Source of the DNA: an uncultured Oscillospiraceae bacterium
GTDB lineage: Bacteria; Bacillota_A; Clostridia; Oscillospirales; Oscillospiraceae
Assembly (NCBI GenBank): GCA_944387745.1
Contig: CALXGD010000018.1
Span: forward strand, 1-13,773
DNA: 13,773 nucleotides
Direction of reading: 5' to 3'
Position numbers and translations under genes: made by a program. This document shows positions 1 through 6,587 of the stretch, in pieces (within the stretch, counting starts at the first letter, position 1; the number at the start of each line of letters is the position of its first letter). The notes beneath the pieces were generated by a model. It saw nothing but the letters and a program-made list of their open reading frames with translations. It searched no databases and was not told the origin of the DNA.

Positions 1-663
1 GTCCGCCCGGCCGATGAAGTACCGGTACAGGTCCACGTCCAGGTAGTACATATTCTTTACCCAGGGCAGGGGCTGATAGACAAAAATGTTGTCCACATAG
101 AAGGTGTGCTTGGGCAGCTCCAGGCCGCAGTCCCGCAGCAGCTGGGTGCGGTAAATCACTGAGTGCATGAGCAGGTACTGAGAGGGGCGGAACCGGCCGA
201 TCTGCTCCCAGCCGAACACCTTGTTCCGGGGAAACACATTCCGGTAGTGCATCACCCGCTGAGTGTGGTCCTCCACATGCTCATAGACATAGTTGCAGAT
301 GAGCAGGTCCACCAGCTTCCCGTCCCGGACGAACTGGCGCAGCTTGTCCAGGGCCTTGTGGAGGGAGGGCACGTCCACCCAGTCGTCCGAATCCACCACC
401 TTGTAGTAGATCCCCCGGGCGTTGCGCAGCCCCTGGTTGACCCCCTCCCCGTGGCCGCCGTTTTCCTGATGGATGACCCGGACAATGTCCGGGTGCTCCG
501 CGGCATACCGGTCGCAGATGGCAGGGGTGTCGTCCTTGGTGGAGCCGTCGTCCACCAGGACGATCTCAATGTCGTCCCCACCCTGGAGCAGGGTATCCAC
601 GCAGTGCTCCATATAGGCCGCCGAGTTGTAGCAGGGGACGGCGAAGGTAATCAATTTGTCCAT
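1..663 (-). CDS. Family 2 glycosyltransferase, N-terminal part (runs off the window)
   Basis: Reads from ATG at 661-663 to the left window edge, giving 221 codons with no stop, so the C-terminus is missing. The N-terminus has the GT-A fold signature of family 2 glycosyltransferases: a start strand with VPCYNS near residues 9-14, VDDGS at 37-41 (nucleotide-sugar binding), an ENGGHGEGVNQGLRNA stretch at 68-82, and the metal-binding DSDDW at 91-95. Enzymes of this family move a sugar from a nucleotide-sugar donor to an acceptor on the cytoplasmic membrane face. A GGAG ribosome site lies about 9 nt before the ATG. It follows glf on the same strand after 108 nt, so it may be a galactofuranosyl or other surface-glycan transferase; the exact sugar cannot be read from the sequence. 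Family call is firm, substrate unknown. Confidence 0.93.
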   Translation of the reverse strand, partial: MDKLITFAVPCYNSAAYMEHCVDTLLQGGDDIEIVLVDDGSTKDDTPAICDRYAAEHPDIVRVIHQENGGHGEGVNQGLRNARGIYYKVVDSDDWVDVPSLHKALDKLRQFVRDGKLVDLLICNYVYEHVEDHTQRVMHYRNVFPRNKVFGWEQIGRFRPSQYLLMHSVIYRTQLLRDCGLELPKHTFYVDNIFVYQPLPWVKNMYYLDVDLYRYFIGRAD

Positions 664-707
664 ACTCTTTTTCTCCGTTTTGATTCTTGTTCCGGCTTAG
701 CCCTTTT

Positions 708-776
708 TGTAGGGGCGGATATCATCCGCCCGCGTACCAAAGGGAAAGAGCCGGGCGGATGGTATCCGCCCCTACA
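708..776. repeat. 69-bp inverted-repeat element with self-palindromic arms
   Basis: Two 25-nt arms (708-732 and 752-776) are reverse complements at 24 of 25 positions around a 19-nt spacer. Each arm is itself nearly palindromic (GGCGGAT/ATCCGCC around 3 nt), so either one long or two short hairpins can form. The single mismatch becomes a U-G wobble in plus-strand RNA but an A-C mismatch in minus-strand RNA. No T-tract follows on the minus strand, so it is not an obvious terminator for glf. The right arm contains the glf stop codon (772-774). It resembles dispersed REP/MITE-like palindromic elements; copy number cannot be judged from one window. Confidence 0.8.
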
Positions 777-1950
777 GGGTTTCTAACAGCTGGTCGGACA
801 GCTCCAATGCCCGGGCCACGATGGCATCCATGTTGTAGTATTTATATTCCGCCAGGCGGCCCAGGAGGCGGAGGTTGGGGAACCGGTCCGCCGTCTCCTT
901 GTACCGGGCATACAGGGCGTTGTTCTCCGGGTTGATGATGGCGTAGTAGGGGGTCTCCTCCGGGGCCCCGGTGCAGGCGCGGGAGTACTCCTTCACAATG
1001 GTGGTCACCCCCGGCTTCACCTGGCCGGTGAGGTGCTTGAACTCGGTGATGCGGGTGTAATCCTCGTCCACGGTGTAATTCACCGTGCCGTAACCCTGGA
1101 AATCGTCCTGGGGCAGAGTCTCAAACCGGAAGTCCAGGGTGCGGTAGGGGAGAGGGCCGAACCGGAAGCCGAACAGCTCGTCCGCCTGTCCGGTATAGAT
1201 CACCGGACCGTCAAATTCCGCCCCATCCACCCGGATGCGCTCCCCGGACAGGTCCAGCCGCTTCCGCGCGTCTGTCCCCAGCTCCACGGTGATGTTGGGG
1301 TGGTCCAGCAGCCGCTCAAACAGGGGGGTGTAGCCCTCCAGGGGCATGCCCTGATAGGCGTCCTGGAAGTACCGGTCGTCCCGGGAGAGGAACACCGGCA
1401 CCCGGGCGGTGGTGTTGGGGTCGATCTCCTCGGGGGTCTGGCCCCACTGCTTCATGGTGTAGTGGACGAACACATGCTCGTACACATAGTCCGCCAGGGC
1501 GGCAATCTCGGGGTCGGCGCTCTGCCGCAGCTCCAGGATAGTGACCTTCCGCTCCGGCCCGTAGGCCTCCAGCAGCTTGTCTCCCAGCCGGCGGCCCTCT
1601 TCCGCCCCAAAGGCCGTCTCCAGGGAGGTGAGGTTGAAGGGGACCGGATAGGTCATCCGAGCGCCCTTGCCGTCGGGGAGGTTTGCAATAACCCGGTGCT
1701 GATAGTCCCGCCACTGGGTAAAGCGGGAGAGGTAGTCAAACACCCGCCGGTTGTTGGTATGAAAGATGTGGGGACCGTACTGGTGGATAAGCACCCCGGC
1801 TTGGTCCAGACGGTCATAGGCGTTGCCGCCCACATGGGCGCGGCGCTCCAGCACCAGCACCCGCCGGCCGCCCCGCTCCGCCAGTTCCCGGGCGGCCACC
1901 GCCCCGGCAAAGCCCGCCCCTGCCACAAGGACATCAAAGGTATGTGTCAA
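772..1950 (-). CDS. glf: UDP-galactopyranose mutase
   Basis: Flavoenzyme that interconverts UDP-galactopyranose and UDP-galactofuranose, the precursor of galactofuranose in surface glycans; cytoplasmic. From a TTG start at 1948-1950 the protein is 392 aa, normal for the family. Visible: FAD-binding GAGFAG at residues 11-16, ERRAHVGGNAYD, YGPHIFHTNN, the WGQTPEEIDP...RVPVFLSRDDRYFQDAYQG block, and the C-terminal GRLAEYKYYNMD motif that closes the FAD site. An in-frame ATG at 2074-2076 would add 42 residues with no family resemblance and lies upstream of a good promoter (2009-2037), so it cannot be on that transcript. The TTG has an AGGCGGG-like ribosome site 6 nt upstream. The stop codon lies in the 708-776 repeat. 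Next gene on the strand is a GT2. Function very sure, start fairly sure. Confidence 0.95.
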   Translation of the reverse strand: MTHTFDVLVAGAGFAGAVAARELAERGGRRVLVLERRAHVGGNAYDRLDQAGVLIHQYGPHIFHTNNRRVFDYLSRFTQWRDYQHRVIANLPDGKGARMTYPVPFNLTSLETAFGAEEGRRLGDKLLEAYGPERKVTILELRQSADPEIAALADYVYEHVFVHYTMKQWGQTPEEIDPNTTARVPVFLSRDDRYFQDAYQGMPLEGYTPLFERLLDHPNITVELGTDARKRLDLSGERIRVDGAEFDGPVIYTGQADELFGFRFGPLPYRTLDFRFETLPQDDFQGYGTVNYTVDEDYTRITEFKHLTGQVKPGVTTIVKEYSRACTGAPEETPYYAIINPENNALYARYKETADRFPNLRLLGRLAEYKYYNMDAIVARALELSDQLLETL

Positions 1951-2008
1951 ACAAATCCCGCCTTTTTTCGCACTGGGACCGGACAGCAGGCCCAGTCCAT
2001 TTTTAGTA

Positions 2009-2037
2009 AGTATAGCATAATTTTGTGGGAATGAAAA
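2009..2037 (-). promoter_or_regulatory. Promoter for glf (sigma-A-like, extended -10)
   Basis: Minus strand: -35 TTTTCA (2032-2037), 17-nt spacer, -10 TATACT (2009-2014) with TG one base upstream (extended -10). Predicted start near 2002 gives a leader of about 52 nt before the TTG. The leader holds a 6-bp inverted repeat (ACTGGG 1972-1977 / CCCAGT 1991-1996) of unknown meaning. Supports the TTG start over the upstream ATG. Confidence 0.65.
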
Positions 2038-2087
2038 TGAAATTGCCGGGCTTTGAAGGTTAAAAAAATTTAACATCCGCTCCGGCG

Positions 2088-2109
2088 GGGGCGGGCCTCA
2101 GCCCGCCCC
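2088..2109 (-). terminator. GC hairpin after the 590-aa membrane-protein gene
   Basis: A perfect 9-bp stem GGGGCGGGC/GCCCGCCCC with a CTCA loop, 37 nt past the stop of the minus-strand gene at 2146. A T-rich run (2061-2070 region, TTTTTTT on the minus strand) comes only about 20 nt later, inside a separate 16-nt palindrome GTTAAA-TTTT-TTTAAC (2060-2075). A terminator is plausible but the gap between stem and T-run is longer than the intrinsic-terminator norm. Confidence 0.45.
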
Positions 2110-2145
2110 GCTTCTTGGGGACCGTTCACGCGGCTCCTCAGCGCG

Positions 2146-3918
2146 CTACGCCGCCGGGATCTCCTCCGCCGCGGCGGGGGGCTCCGTCTCCTGGGGCGGA
2201 TCTTGGGGGAGAGTCACCTGGGCCTGGGCCCGGCCCTCCACGGTAAGGGAGTAGCCGTCCAGGATGGCGGCCTGCTCCTGACTCTCCGCGTGGGAGATGG
2301 TCACCCGGTCGCCCACGTTGAGGATCACCGAGAGGGGATTGTCCGCGGCGGACAGGGCATAGAAGACCTCCTCCCCCTCCAGGCGGATGAAGTAGTAGGT
2401 GTTGCCCTCCAGCACCGCCGAACGGATCTCCGCCACGGCGCCGGACGCCTCGGTCTGGGGCAGGTCCTCCTCCTGGGTGATGCCCCGGTCGGACAGCAGG
2501 CGGATATACTCCTGCTCACAGGCGGTGACCGTGTCGGCGGTGGCCACAATGTCATACCGGGCCACGTTGACCATGGCATAGCTCTTCACCAGGTTGGCCT
2601 GATCCTTCAGGGGGATGAAGTAGGTGGGCTCCCCGGAGATGTTCAGCAGCAGGGGGAAGGTGGCCTGGTAGCCCAGGTCCTGGACCACGCCCATGGCGGA
2701 GCTCATGGCGGCGTACTCGGTGGCGCCGGGGGCGTCATAATACTTGGTCTCCTTGGTGCGCTGGTTGCTGAGCAGGAAGCCCAGGTTGGACTGGTCGGCG
2801 TTGGCGGAGGTGATGCCGGTGTACACGTACACGTCGTCGTTGAGGGCGATGTAGTTGTACCCCTCGGTGGTGATAGTCACATCCCGCTGTCCCAAGATGG
2901 AGTTGATAAAGCCGTTGACCAGGGTGCCGTGATAGTCGTACTGCTCCATGATAAGCTCGGGGGTGTACACGTTGTCCACCCAGGTGGGGACGTCATCCTT
3001 GGCGTAGTACTGGCTTTCCCCAGTGATGGCGTTGCACAGCACCGCCCCGTCGATGTCCGTACCCCCGAACAGGCCGATGGTCTTGACCACACGGGGGGCG
3101 ATCCACCAGGGGTTGCCCTCCTCGTCGATCTCAAACTGAGGGGTATCGAACATAAACGTGGGATACTGGAAGCGCAGGTGGCGCAGGATATTCCGGTTCA
3201 GAGGCTCAGAGAAGGAGTACTTCATTCCCTGCCCCTCGGGGAGCCGGATCACCTGGGCCTCCTGGGTAACCATGTCCACCACCACATAGGCGGGCAGGCC
3301 CTGGCCGCGGTTGGTGAACCACTTAATCAGGTCCGCATAGGAGATGGGGGCCACCCGCACGGGCCGGCCCTGGTAGTTGATCTGGGTGGAGTCGTTGGAG
3401 TACTCGAACTGGCTGACCATGTCGCTGAGGGTGCCCATCTGTCGATCTCCCAGATACTCGGCGGATGCCCGGTCCAGGGTGGGGATCTCATTGAAGGAGA
3501 TCTGGCCGATGTCCTGGGTGAACTCCCCGTCCTCTACAGTGAGCAGGTCCCGGTAGGCCCCCGCCCGGAAAATGGGGAGGGAGATGATCTCCCCAATCAC
3601 CACAACTGCCGCCATGGCCACCAGTAGGATGCCTACGGGGAGACACTGCTGCTTGATAAATCGGAGGTAGTCCTTCAGACGGCCCTTGCCGGAGGTGGCG
3701 GCGGCCGCCTGGAAACCGGAGGTGACCAGGGCACACAGGACGTACGCCGCGCAGAGCAGGAGCAGGAAGCTGTAAAAATCCCCGGATTGGAGATTGATGG
3801 CCGGCAGAGCCACATAGAAGTAGACGGCTCCCACCGCCAGGGTGACCAGCAGATTGATCAGGGTTTTTCCCAGCTTGCCGGCCGGGGAGCGGGAGGTGCC
3901 CTCTGAGCTGCGTTTCAA
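2146..3918 (-). CDS. Three-helix membrane protein of unknown function (590 aa)
   Basis: I cannot assign this to a named family with confidence. Three hydrophobic helices lie near residues 18-42, 48-72 and 93-117, followed by about 450 residues of mostly polar sequence likely outside the membrane, with many Tyr/Trp/Gly strand-like segments (for example PWWIAPRVVKTIGLFGGTD). The tail is rich in Pro, Glu and Ala. No catalytic motif is evident. The start is TTG at 3916-3918, with AGGAG about 9 nt upstream; an ATG at 3924-3926 is out of frame and hits a stop after three codons. It has its own promoter (3970-3998) and lies upstream of glf, separated by a hairpin and the glf promoter, so it need not be functionally linked to it. 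Coding status is sure because frame and ribosome site are consistent; function is open. Confidence 0.85.
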   Translation of the reverse strand: MKRSSEGTSRSPAGKLGKTLINLLVTLAVGAVYFYVALPAINLQSGDFYSFLLLLCAAYVLCALVTSGFQAAAATSGKGRLKDYLRFIKQQCLPVGILLVAMAAVVVIGEIISLPIFRAGAYRDLLTVEDGEFTQDIGQISFNEIPTLDRASAEYLGDRQMGTLSDMVSQFEYSNDSTQINYQGRPVRVAPISYADLIKWFTNRGQGLPAYVVVDMVTQEAQVIRLPEGQGMKYSFSEPLNRNILRHLRFQYPTFMFDTPQFEIDEEGNPWWIAPRVVKTIGLFGGTDIDGAVLCNAITGESQYYAKDDVPTWVDNVYTPELIMEQYDYHGTLVNGFINSILGQRDVTITTEGYNYIALNDDVYVYTGITSANADQSNLGFLLSNQRTKETKYYDAPGATEYAAMSSAMGVVQDLGYQATFPLLLNISGEPTYFIPLKDQANLVKSYAMVNVARYDIVATADTVTACEQEYIRLLSDRGITQEEDLPQTEASGAVAEIRSAVLEGNTYYFIRLEGEEVFYALSAADNPLSVILNVGDRVTISHAESQEQAAILDGYSLTVEGRAQAQVTLPQDPPQETEPPAAAEEIPAA

Positions 3919-3969
3919 AATAACATTCTCCTTTTTGCCGCATGTGCGGATTTCCTAGTAAACGGGACA

Positions 3970-3998
3970 AGTATACCTGTTTTTCCGGCAAAAAGCAA
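3970..3998 (-). promoter_or_regulatory. Likely promoter for the 590-aa membrane-protein gene
   Basis: Minus strand: -35 TTGCTT (3993-3998), 17-nt spacer, -10 TATACT (3970-3975). The -10 is strong and the -35 keeps only TTG. Predicted start near 3963 gives a leader of about 45 nt that includes a small CCGCA/TGCGG stem (3938-3949) just before the ribosome site. Confidence 0.5.
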
Positions 3999-4054
3999 CC
4001 GAATTTCGCCTGATAAACATTAAATTTTAGTTAAGATGCCCTGCACAGGTCTCT

Positions 4055-4062
4055 GGTATGAT
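4055..4062 (+). promoter_or_regulatory. Probable extended -10 element for the CBS-domain gene
   Basis: TATGAT at 4057-4062 is preceded by TG one base upstream (TGGTATGAT), an extended -10. No good -35 lies 16-18 nt upstream; TTAAGA at 4031-4036 is 20 nt away. The -10 lies about 60 nt before the start codon, leaving a leader of roughly 53 nt. Confidence 0.35.
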
Positions 4063-4121
4063 TTCCCAAGGAACGGGCATACTGGAGGGGAGGAGTCCAA
4101 ACCTGGAAAGGATGTGCAGCA

Positions 4122-4556
4122 ATGGAAATCAAGGATCTGATGAATCCCAGCGTGGTGACCGTTGAGCCCACCGCATCCGCGGCCCTGGCCGCCCGGCTCC
4201 TGAGCCGGCATAATGTTGGATCCCTGCCTGTGTGCGGGGAGGACCGCCGCCTGCGGGGCATGGTCACTGACCGTGACATTGTACTCCGGTGCGTGGCGGC
4301 GGAGGAGGACCCGGCCCAGACCCTGGTGCGGGACATTATGACCCGGGGGTGCGCCTGTGTATCCCCTCACGAGGACTGCCGGACAGCCACCCGCCTGATG
4401 GCCCGGGAACAGGTGCGCCGCCTGCCGGTGGTGGAGGAGGGGAAGCTGGTGGGCATCATCACTCTGGCAGACCTGGCCCGGAGCCAGCGGTACGACATGG
4501 AGGCCGCCCAGGCCCTGGGGGAAATCTCAGAGAACGTGGTGAAGCGGGGATTGTAA
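4122..4556 (+). CDS. Two-CBS-domain protein
   Basis: A 144-aa protein made almost only of a tandem CBS pair (Bateman module): the first CBS at about residues 7-60 (MNPSVVTVEP...GMVTDRDIV), the second at about 72-125 (MTRGCACVSP...VGIITLADLA). Such stand-alone modules bind adenine nucleotides or similar ligands in the cytoplasm and act as sensors; no effector domain is attached, so partner and ligand are unknown. ATG at 4122 has AAAGGA about 9 nt upstream; an ATG at 4112 is out of frame. It is alone on its strand here, divergent from the 590-aa membrane-protein gene and convergent with the TIGR00266 gene. Three cysteines (CVS, CGE and CAC contexts among them) are noticeable but not in a metal-site pattern. 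Family call is firm. Confidence 0.93.
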   Translation: MEIKDLMNPSVVTVEPTASAALAARLLSRHNVGSLPVCGEDRRLRGMVTDRDIVLRCVAAEEDPAQTLVRDIMTRGCACVSPHEDCRTATRLMAREQVRRLPVVEEGKLVGIITLADLARSQRYDMEAAQALGEISENVVKRGL

Positions 4557-4564
4557 GACGGGCT

Positions 4565-4583
4565 CTGTCCCCACTGGGGACAG
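4565..4583. other. 8-bp hairpin in the convergent gap
   Basis: CTGTCCCC, loop ACT, GGGGACAG, starting 9 nt after the CBS gene stop. On the plus strand it is followed by AAAAATA rather than T, so it is not an intrinsic terminator for the CBS gene; it may block 3' decay or work as a Rho-independent stop only weakly. Confidence 0.5.
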
Positions 4584-4634
4584 AAAAATAGGACGCCCTG
4601 CGGCAGAGCGCTGGAAAAGCCTGGCCGCAGGGCG
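4584..4634 (-). terminator. Rho-independent terminator for the TIGR00266/AIM24 gene
   Basis: On the minus strand an 11-bp perfect stem (4594-4604 with 4624-4634, CGCCCTGCGGC/GCCGCAGGGCG) with a 19-nt loop is followed by TCCTATTTTTC. It begins about 23 nt after the stop at 4657. Confidence 0.65.
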
Positions 4635-4637
4635 CCG

Positions 4638-4655
4638 CCGCGCCTGCAGGCGCGG
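4638..4655. repeat. 18-bp perfect GC palindrome
   Basis: CCGCGCCTGCAGGCGCGG is its own reverse complement and abuts the stop codon (4657-4659) of the minus-strand gene with one base between. It adds a second structure just upstream of the terminator stem at 4594-4634. Confidence 0.7.
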
Positions 4656-4656
4656 A

Positions 4657-5334
4657 TCACTGTTTGTTGGGGAGCACTGAGGCAATGGCCCCAGCGAAGG
4701 CGGAGATGGGCATGGTCTGCAGGACCACCCGGCCCGGCCCAGTGACCACAGTATGGAAGATGCCCTCTCCCCCGAAGAGCATGTTTTTGACCCCCTTGAC
4801 GGACTGGATGTCCAGGGAGCAGGAGGCGTCCATCATGGCCAGATTGCCCGTGTCCACCACGATCTGCTGGCCGGGGGCCAGCTGATACTCCACCGCGTGG
4901 CCGTCAATCTCCAAAAAGGCCATGCCGCGGCCGGCGAGTTTCTGCATGATGAAGCCCTCGCCGCCAAAGAAGCCGCCGCCCAGCTTCTTTTGGAAGAACA
5001 CAGACAGCTCCACCCCGGACTCCGAGGCCAGACAAGCCGACTTCTGCACCACCACAGGCTGGTCGGGAGAGATCCGCACTGCACGGATAGAGCCGGGGAA
5101 GGAGGAGGCAAAGGCGATCATTCCGGGACCGCCCCGAGGCGTGTAGATATTCTGGAAGATGGACTCTCCAGAGAACATGCGGCCGAAGGCCTTGCCCAGA
5201 CCGCCGGCGGAGGTCTCCATCTCCATGTTAGGGGACATCCACACCATGGAGCCCTTCTCTGTGATCATGGATTCACCGCCCTCCAGGTCACAGATGACCA
5301 CCGGCATGGGCTCTCCCTGAATCTCGTACTTCAT
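4657..5334 (-). CDS. TIGR00266 / AIM24-family protein
   Basis: A 225-aa protein that matches the TIGR00266 family (AIM24-like beta-sandwich, related to a yeast mitochondrial protein). Recognised from the N-terminal YEIQGEPMPVVICDLEGGESMITEKGSMVWMSPNMEMETS block, the TPRGGPGMIAFASSFPGSI segment, the glycine-rich KKLGGGFFGGEGFIMQKLAGRG, and the C-terminal LFGGEGIFHTVVTGPGRVVLQTMP. No signal peptide or membrane helix is obvious. Biochemical role in bacteria is not established, so none is given. ATG at 5332-5334 has only a weak AAAGG site about 13 nt upstream. Its own near-consensus promoter lies at 5437-5465. The gene is divergent from the ABC operon. Family call firm, role unknown. Confidence 0.92.
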   Translation of the reverse strand: MKYEIQGEPMPVVICDLEGGESMITEKGSMVWMSPNMEMETSAGGLGKAFGRMFSGESIFQNIYTPRGGPGMIAFASSFPGSIRAVRISPDQPVVVQKSACLASESGVELSVFFQKKLGGGFFGGEGFIMQKLAGRGMAFLEIDGHAVEYQLAPGQQIVVDTGNLAMMDASCSLDIQSVKGVKNMLFGGEGIFHTVVTGPGRVVLQTMPISAFAGAIASVLPNKQ

Positions 5335-5436
5335 GCTTTGTCACGCGCCTTTCTTTGATTGATCGGCGAAGGAGTTGCGGACGGGACAGCCGCCCCGGCC
5401 CGCTCCGCGTCTGGGCGCGGCTCCCGCTCTGCCTTC

Positions 5437-5465
5437 AGTATACCGGACCGGGCCCGGTCTGGCAA
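5437..5465 (-). promoter_or_regulatory. Near-consensus promoter with an embedded 14-bp palindrome
   Basis: Minus strand: -35 TTGCCA (5460-5465), exactly 17-nt spacer, -10 TATACT (5437-5442), upstream of the TIGR00266 gene. Positions 5446-5459 in the spacer form a perfect 14-bp palindrome GACCGGGCCCGGTC touching the -35, a candidate operator. Predicted start near 5430 leaves a leader of about 95 nt. Confidence 0.65.
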
Positions 5466-5520
5466 GATGGGTTTCATAAAATGTTCACTGGTTTTTCAGG
5501 GATATTTCAGCTCTCTGGAG

Positions 5521-5526
5521 TATGAT
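5521..5526 (+). promoter_or_regulatory. Possible -10 element of the ABC operon
   Basis: TATGAT 45 nt before the operon start codon, with no good -35 at the usual distance. Two TTTCAG copies (5494-5499 and 5505-5510) are 11 bp apart, one helical turn, just upstream, as in an activator site, though hexamers are short. A strong AGGAGG ribosome site (5550-5555) stands 10 nt before the ATG at 5566. Confidence 0.3.
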
Positions 5527-5565
5527 GGGATCGCTGTGAAATAACAGAGAGGAGGTTTCGACTCT

Positions 5566-6312
5566 ATGATCGAAGTGCGGGATTTAGTGAAGCAATACGG
5601 CCGCCGCACGGCAGTGGACCACCTGTCCTTTACCGTGGCGGACGGCCAGATCTTTGGCTTTTTGGGGCCAAACGGCGCTGGGAAATCCACCACTATGAAC
5701 CTGATGACAGGTTATTTGGGACCCACGGAGGGAGAGGTCCTGGTAGACGGCCGCAGCGTCACCCGGGAGCCGGAGGCGGCCAAGGCCGCTATCAGCTATC
5801 TGCCGGAGCAGCCGCCGCTCTACCTGGACATGACGGTGGAGGAGTATCTGGAGTTTGCCGCCCATCTGAAGGGTGTGCCCAAAGGGAAGAGGGGAGAACA
5901 GACCGCCCGGGTGATGGAGCTCACCGGCATCGCGGGGGTCCGGGGGCGGCTGCTGCGGAACCTGTCCAAAGGCTACCGCCAGCGGGCAGGACTGGCTCAG
6001 GCCCTGCTGGGCTTTCCCAAGGTGCTGATTTTGGATGAGCCTACAGTGGGCCTGGACCCCCAGCAGATCCTGGAGATCCGAACCCTCATCCGTGAGCTGG
6101 GGCGCCAGCACACGGTGATCCTCAGCTCCCACATCCTCTCAGAGGTGCAGGAGGTGTGCGATCATCTGCTCATCATCCACCACGGGAAAAAGGTGGCCGC
6201 CGGCACCCCGGAGGAACTGGAGCGGTCCCTGGCCCCACTCCGGCTCTGGAGGTCTCCGCAGCGGCGGAGGCGGAGCGGATGCGGGCGGTCCTCGCCCCGC
6301 TGCCTGGCTTGA
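5566..6312 (+). CDS. ABC transporter ATPase (GldA/ABC-2 exporter type), frameshifted
   Basis: The ORF encodes 248 aa from ATG at 5566 (AGGAGG 10 nt upstream). Residues 1-224 are a full nucleotide-binding domain: Walker A GPNGAGKST (34-42), Q82, signature LSKGYRQR (133-140, the non-canonical form common in GldA-type ATPases), Walker B VLILDEPT (153-160), GLDP D-loop, and the switch His of SSH (189). After Pro224 (6235-6237) the frame turns into an unrelated tail ending at 6310. The expected C-terminus continues in the frame one base earlier (6238-6587, separate entry), so the intact gene would be about 340 aa. The C run at 6233-6236 seems to have lost one C. Cytoplasmic; would power the permease at 6584. 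Because all NBD motifs precede the break, a short ATPase could still bind ATP. Sequencing error, true mutation or recoding cannot be told apart here. Confidence 0.88.
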   Translation: MIEVRDLVKQYGRRTAVDHLSFTVADGQIFGFLGPNGAGKSTTMNLMTGYLGPTEGEVLVDGRSVTREPEAAKAAISYLPEQPPLYLDMTVEEYLEFAAHLKGVPKGKRGEQTARVMELTGIAGVRGRLLRNLSKGYRQRAGLAQALLGFPKVLILDEPTVGLDPQQILEIRTLIRELGRQHTVILSSHILSEVQEVCDHLLIIHHGKKVAAGTPEELERSLAPLRLWRSPQRRRRSGCGRSSPRCLA

Positions 6313-6587
6313 CGGCTCTGACCCAGCTCCCCGCCCGGGAGGAGAGCACCTGCTCCTTCCGGCTGGAGGGGGCAGAGGGGGCCGACCTGCGGGAGGCGGT
6401 GTTCTGGGCCTGTGCCCGGGCGGAGCTGCCCCTGCTGGAGCTGCGGCGGGATCAGATGACCCTGGAGGATATCTTCCTGAAGCTCACCTCAGACGAGGGG
6501 GGCACCCTCCCGCCGGAGGGCAGGACGGATTTGGAGAGCGGTTCGCCGACTCAGACGGACCGGACAGAGGAGGCGGAGCGGACATGA
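6238..6587 (+). pseudogene. Out-of-frame C-terminal part of the ABC ATPase gene
   Basis: In the frame one base earlier than the ATPase, codons run from TPALEVSAAAE to AERT and stop at TGA 6585-6587. The stretch looks like the C-terminal regulatory domain of this ATPase type, with MTLEDIFLKLTSDE near the end (the xLExxFLKLT motif of DUF4162-like tails). Its stop overlaps the next gene's start (ATGA at 6584-6587), the coupling expected of a real operon junction. It has no ribosome site of its own, so it is best seen as the rest of the gene that begins at 5566 and not as an independent protein. Confidence 0.8.

Noticed and set aside
708..776. CRISPR repeat or transposon end
   Set aside because: Only a single inverted pair, no spacer array, no transposase, no visible target-site duplication.
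1033..2034. 333-codon plus-strand ORF opposite glf
   Set aside because: Low-complexity, Gly/Val/His/Gln-rich mirror of the glf codons in a GC-rich gene; no ribosome site, no recognisable family, and glf is certain on the other strand.
2203..3627. 474-codon plus-strand ORF opposite the membrane protein
   Set aside because: Repetitive Gly/Leu/Val/His composition typical of an antisense GC-frame shadow; no start site or family.
3915..3926. Three-codon mini-ORF ATG TTA TTT TGA overlapping the start of the 590-aa gene
   Set aside because: Its ATG sits almost against the AGGAG site, too close for initiation; better explained as part of the TTG gene's spacing.
4753..5358. 201-codon plus-strand ORF opposite the TIGR00266 gene
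   Set aside because: His/Gly-rich antisense mirror; the minus-strand family assignment is clear.
5566..5600. Programmed -1 frameshifting as the first explanation of the ATPase break
   Set aside because: The site at 6233-6237 is not a canonical slippery heptamer and no stimulatory structure was identified; kept only as an alternative.
6156..6587. Independent 143-aa protein starting at 6156
   Set aside because: No ribosome site, first third overlaps the ATPase, and the rest reads as the ATPase C-terminus; treated as frameshifted continuation.
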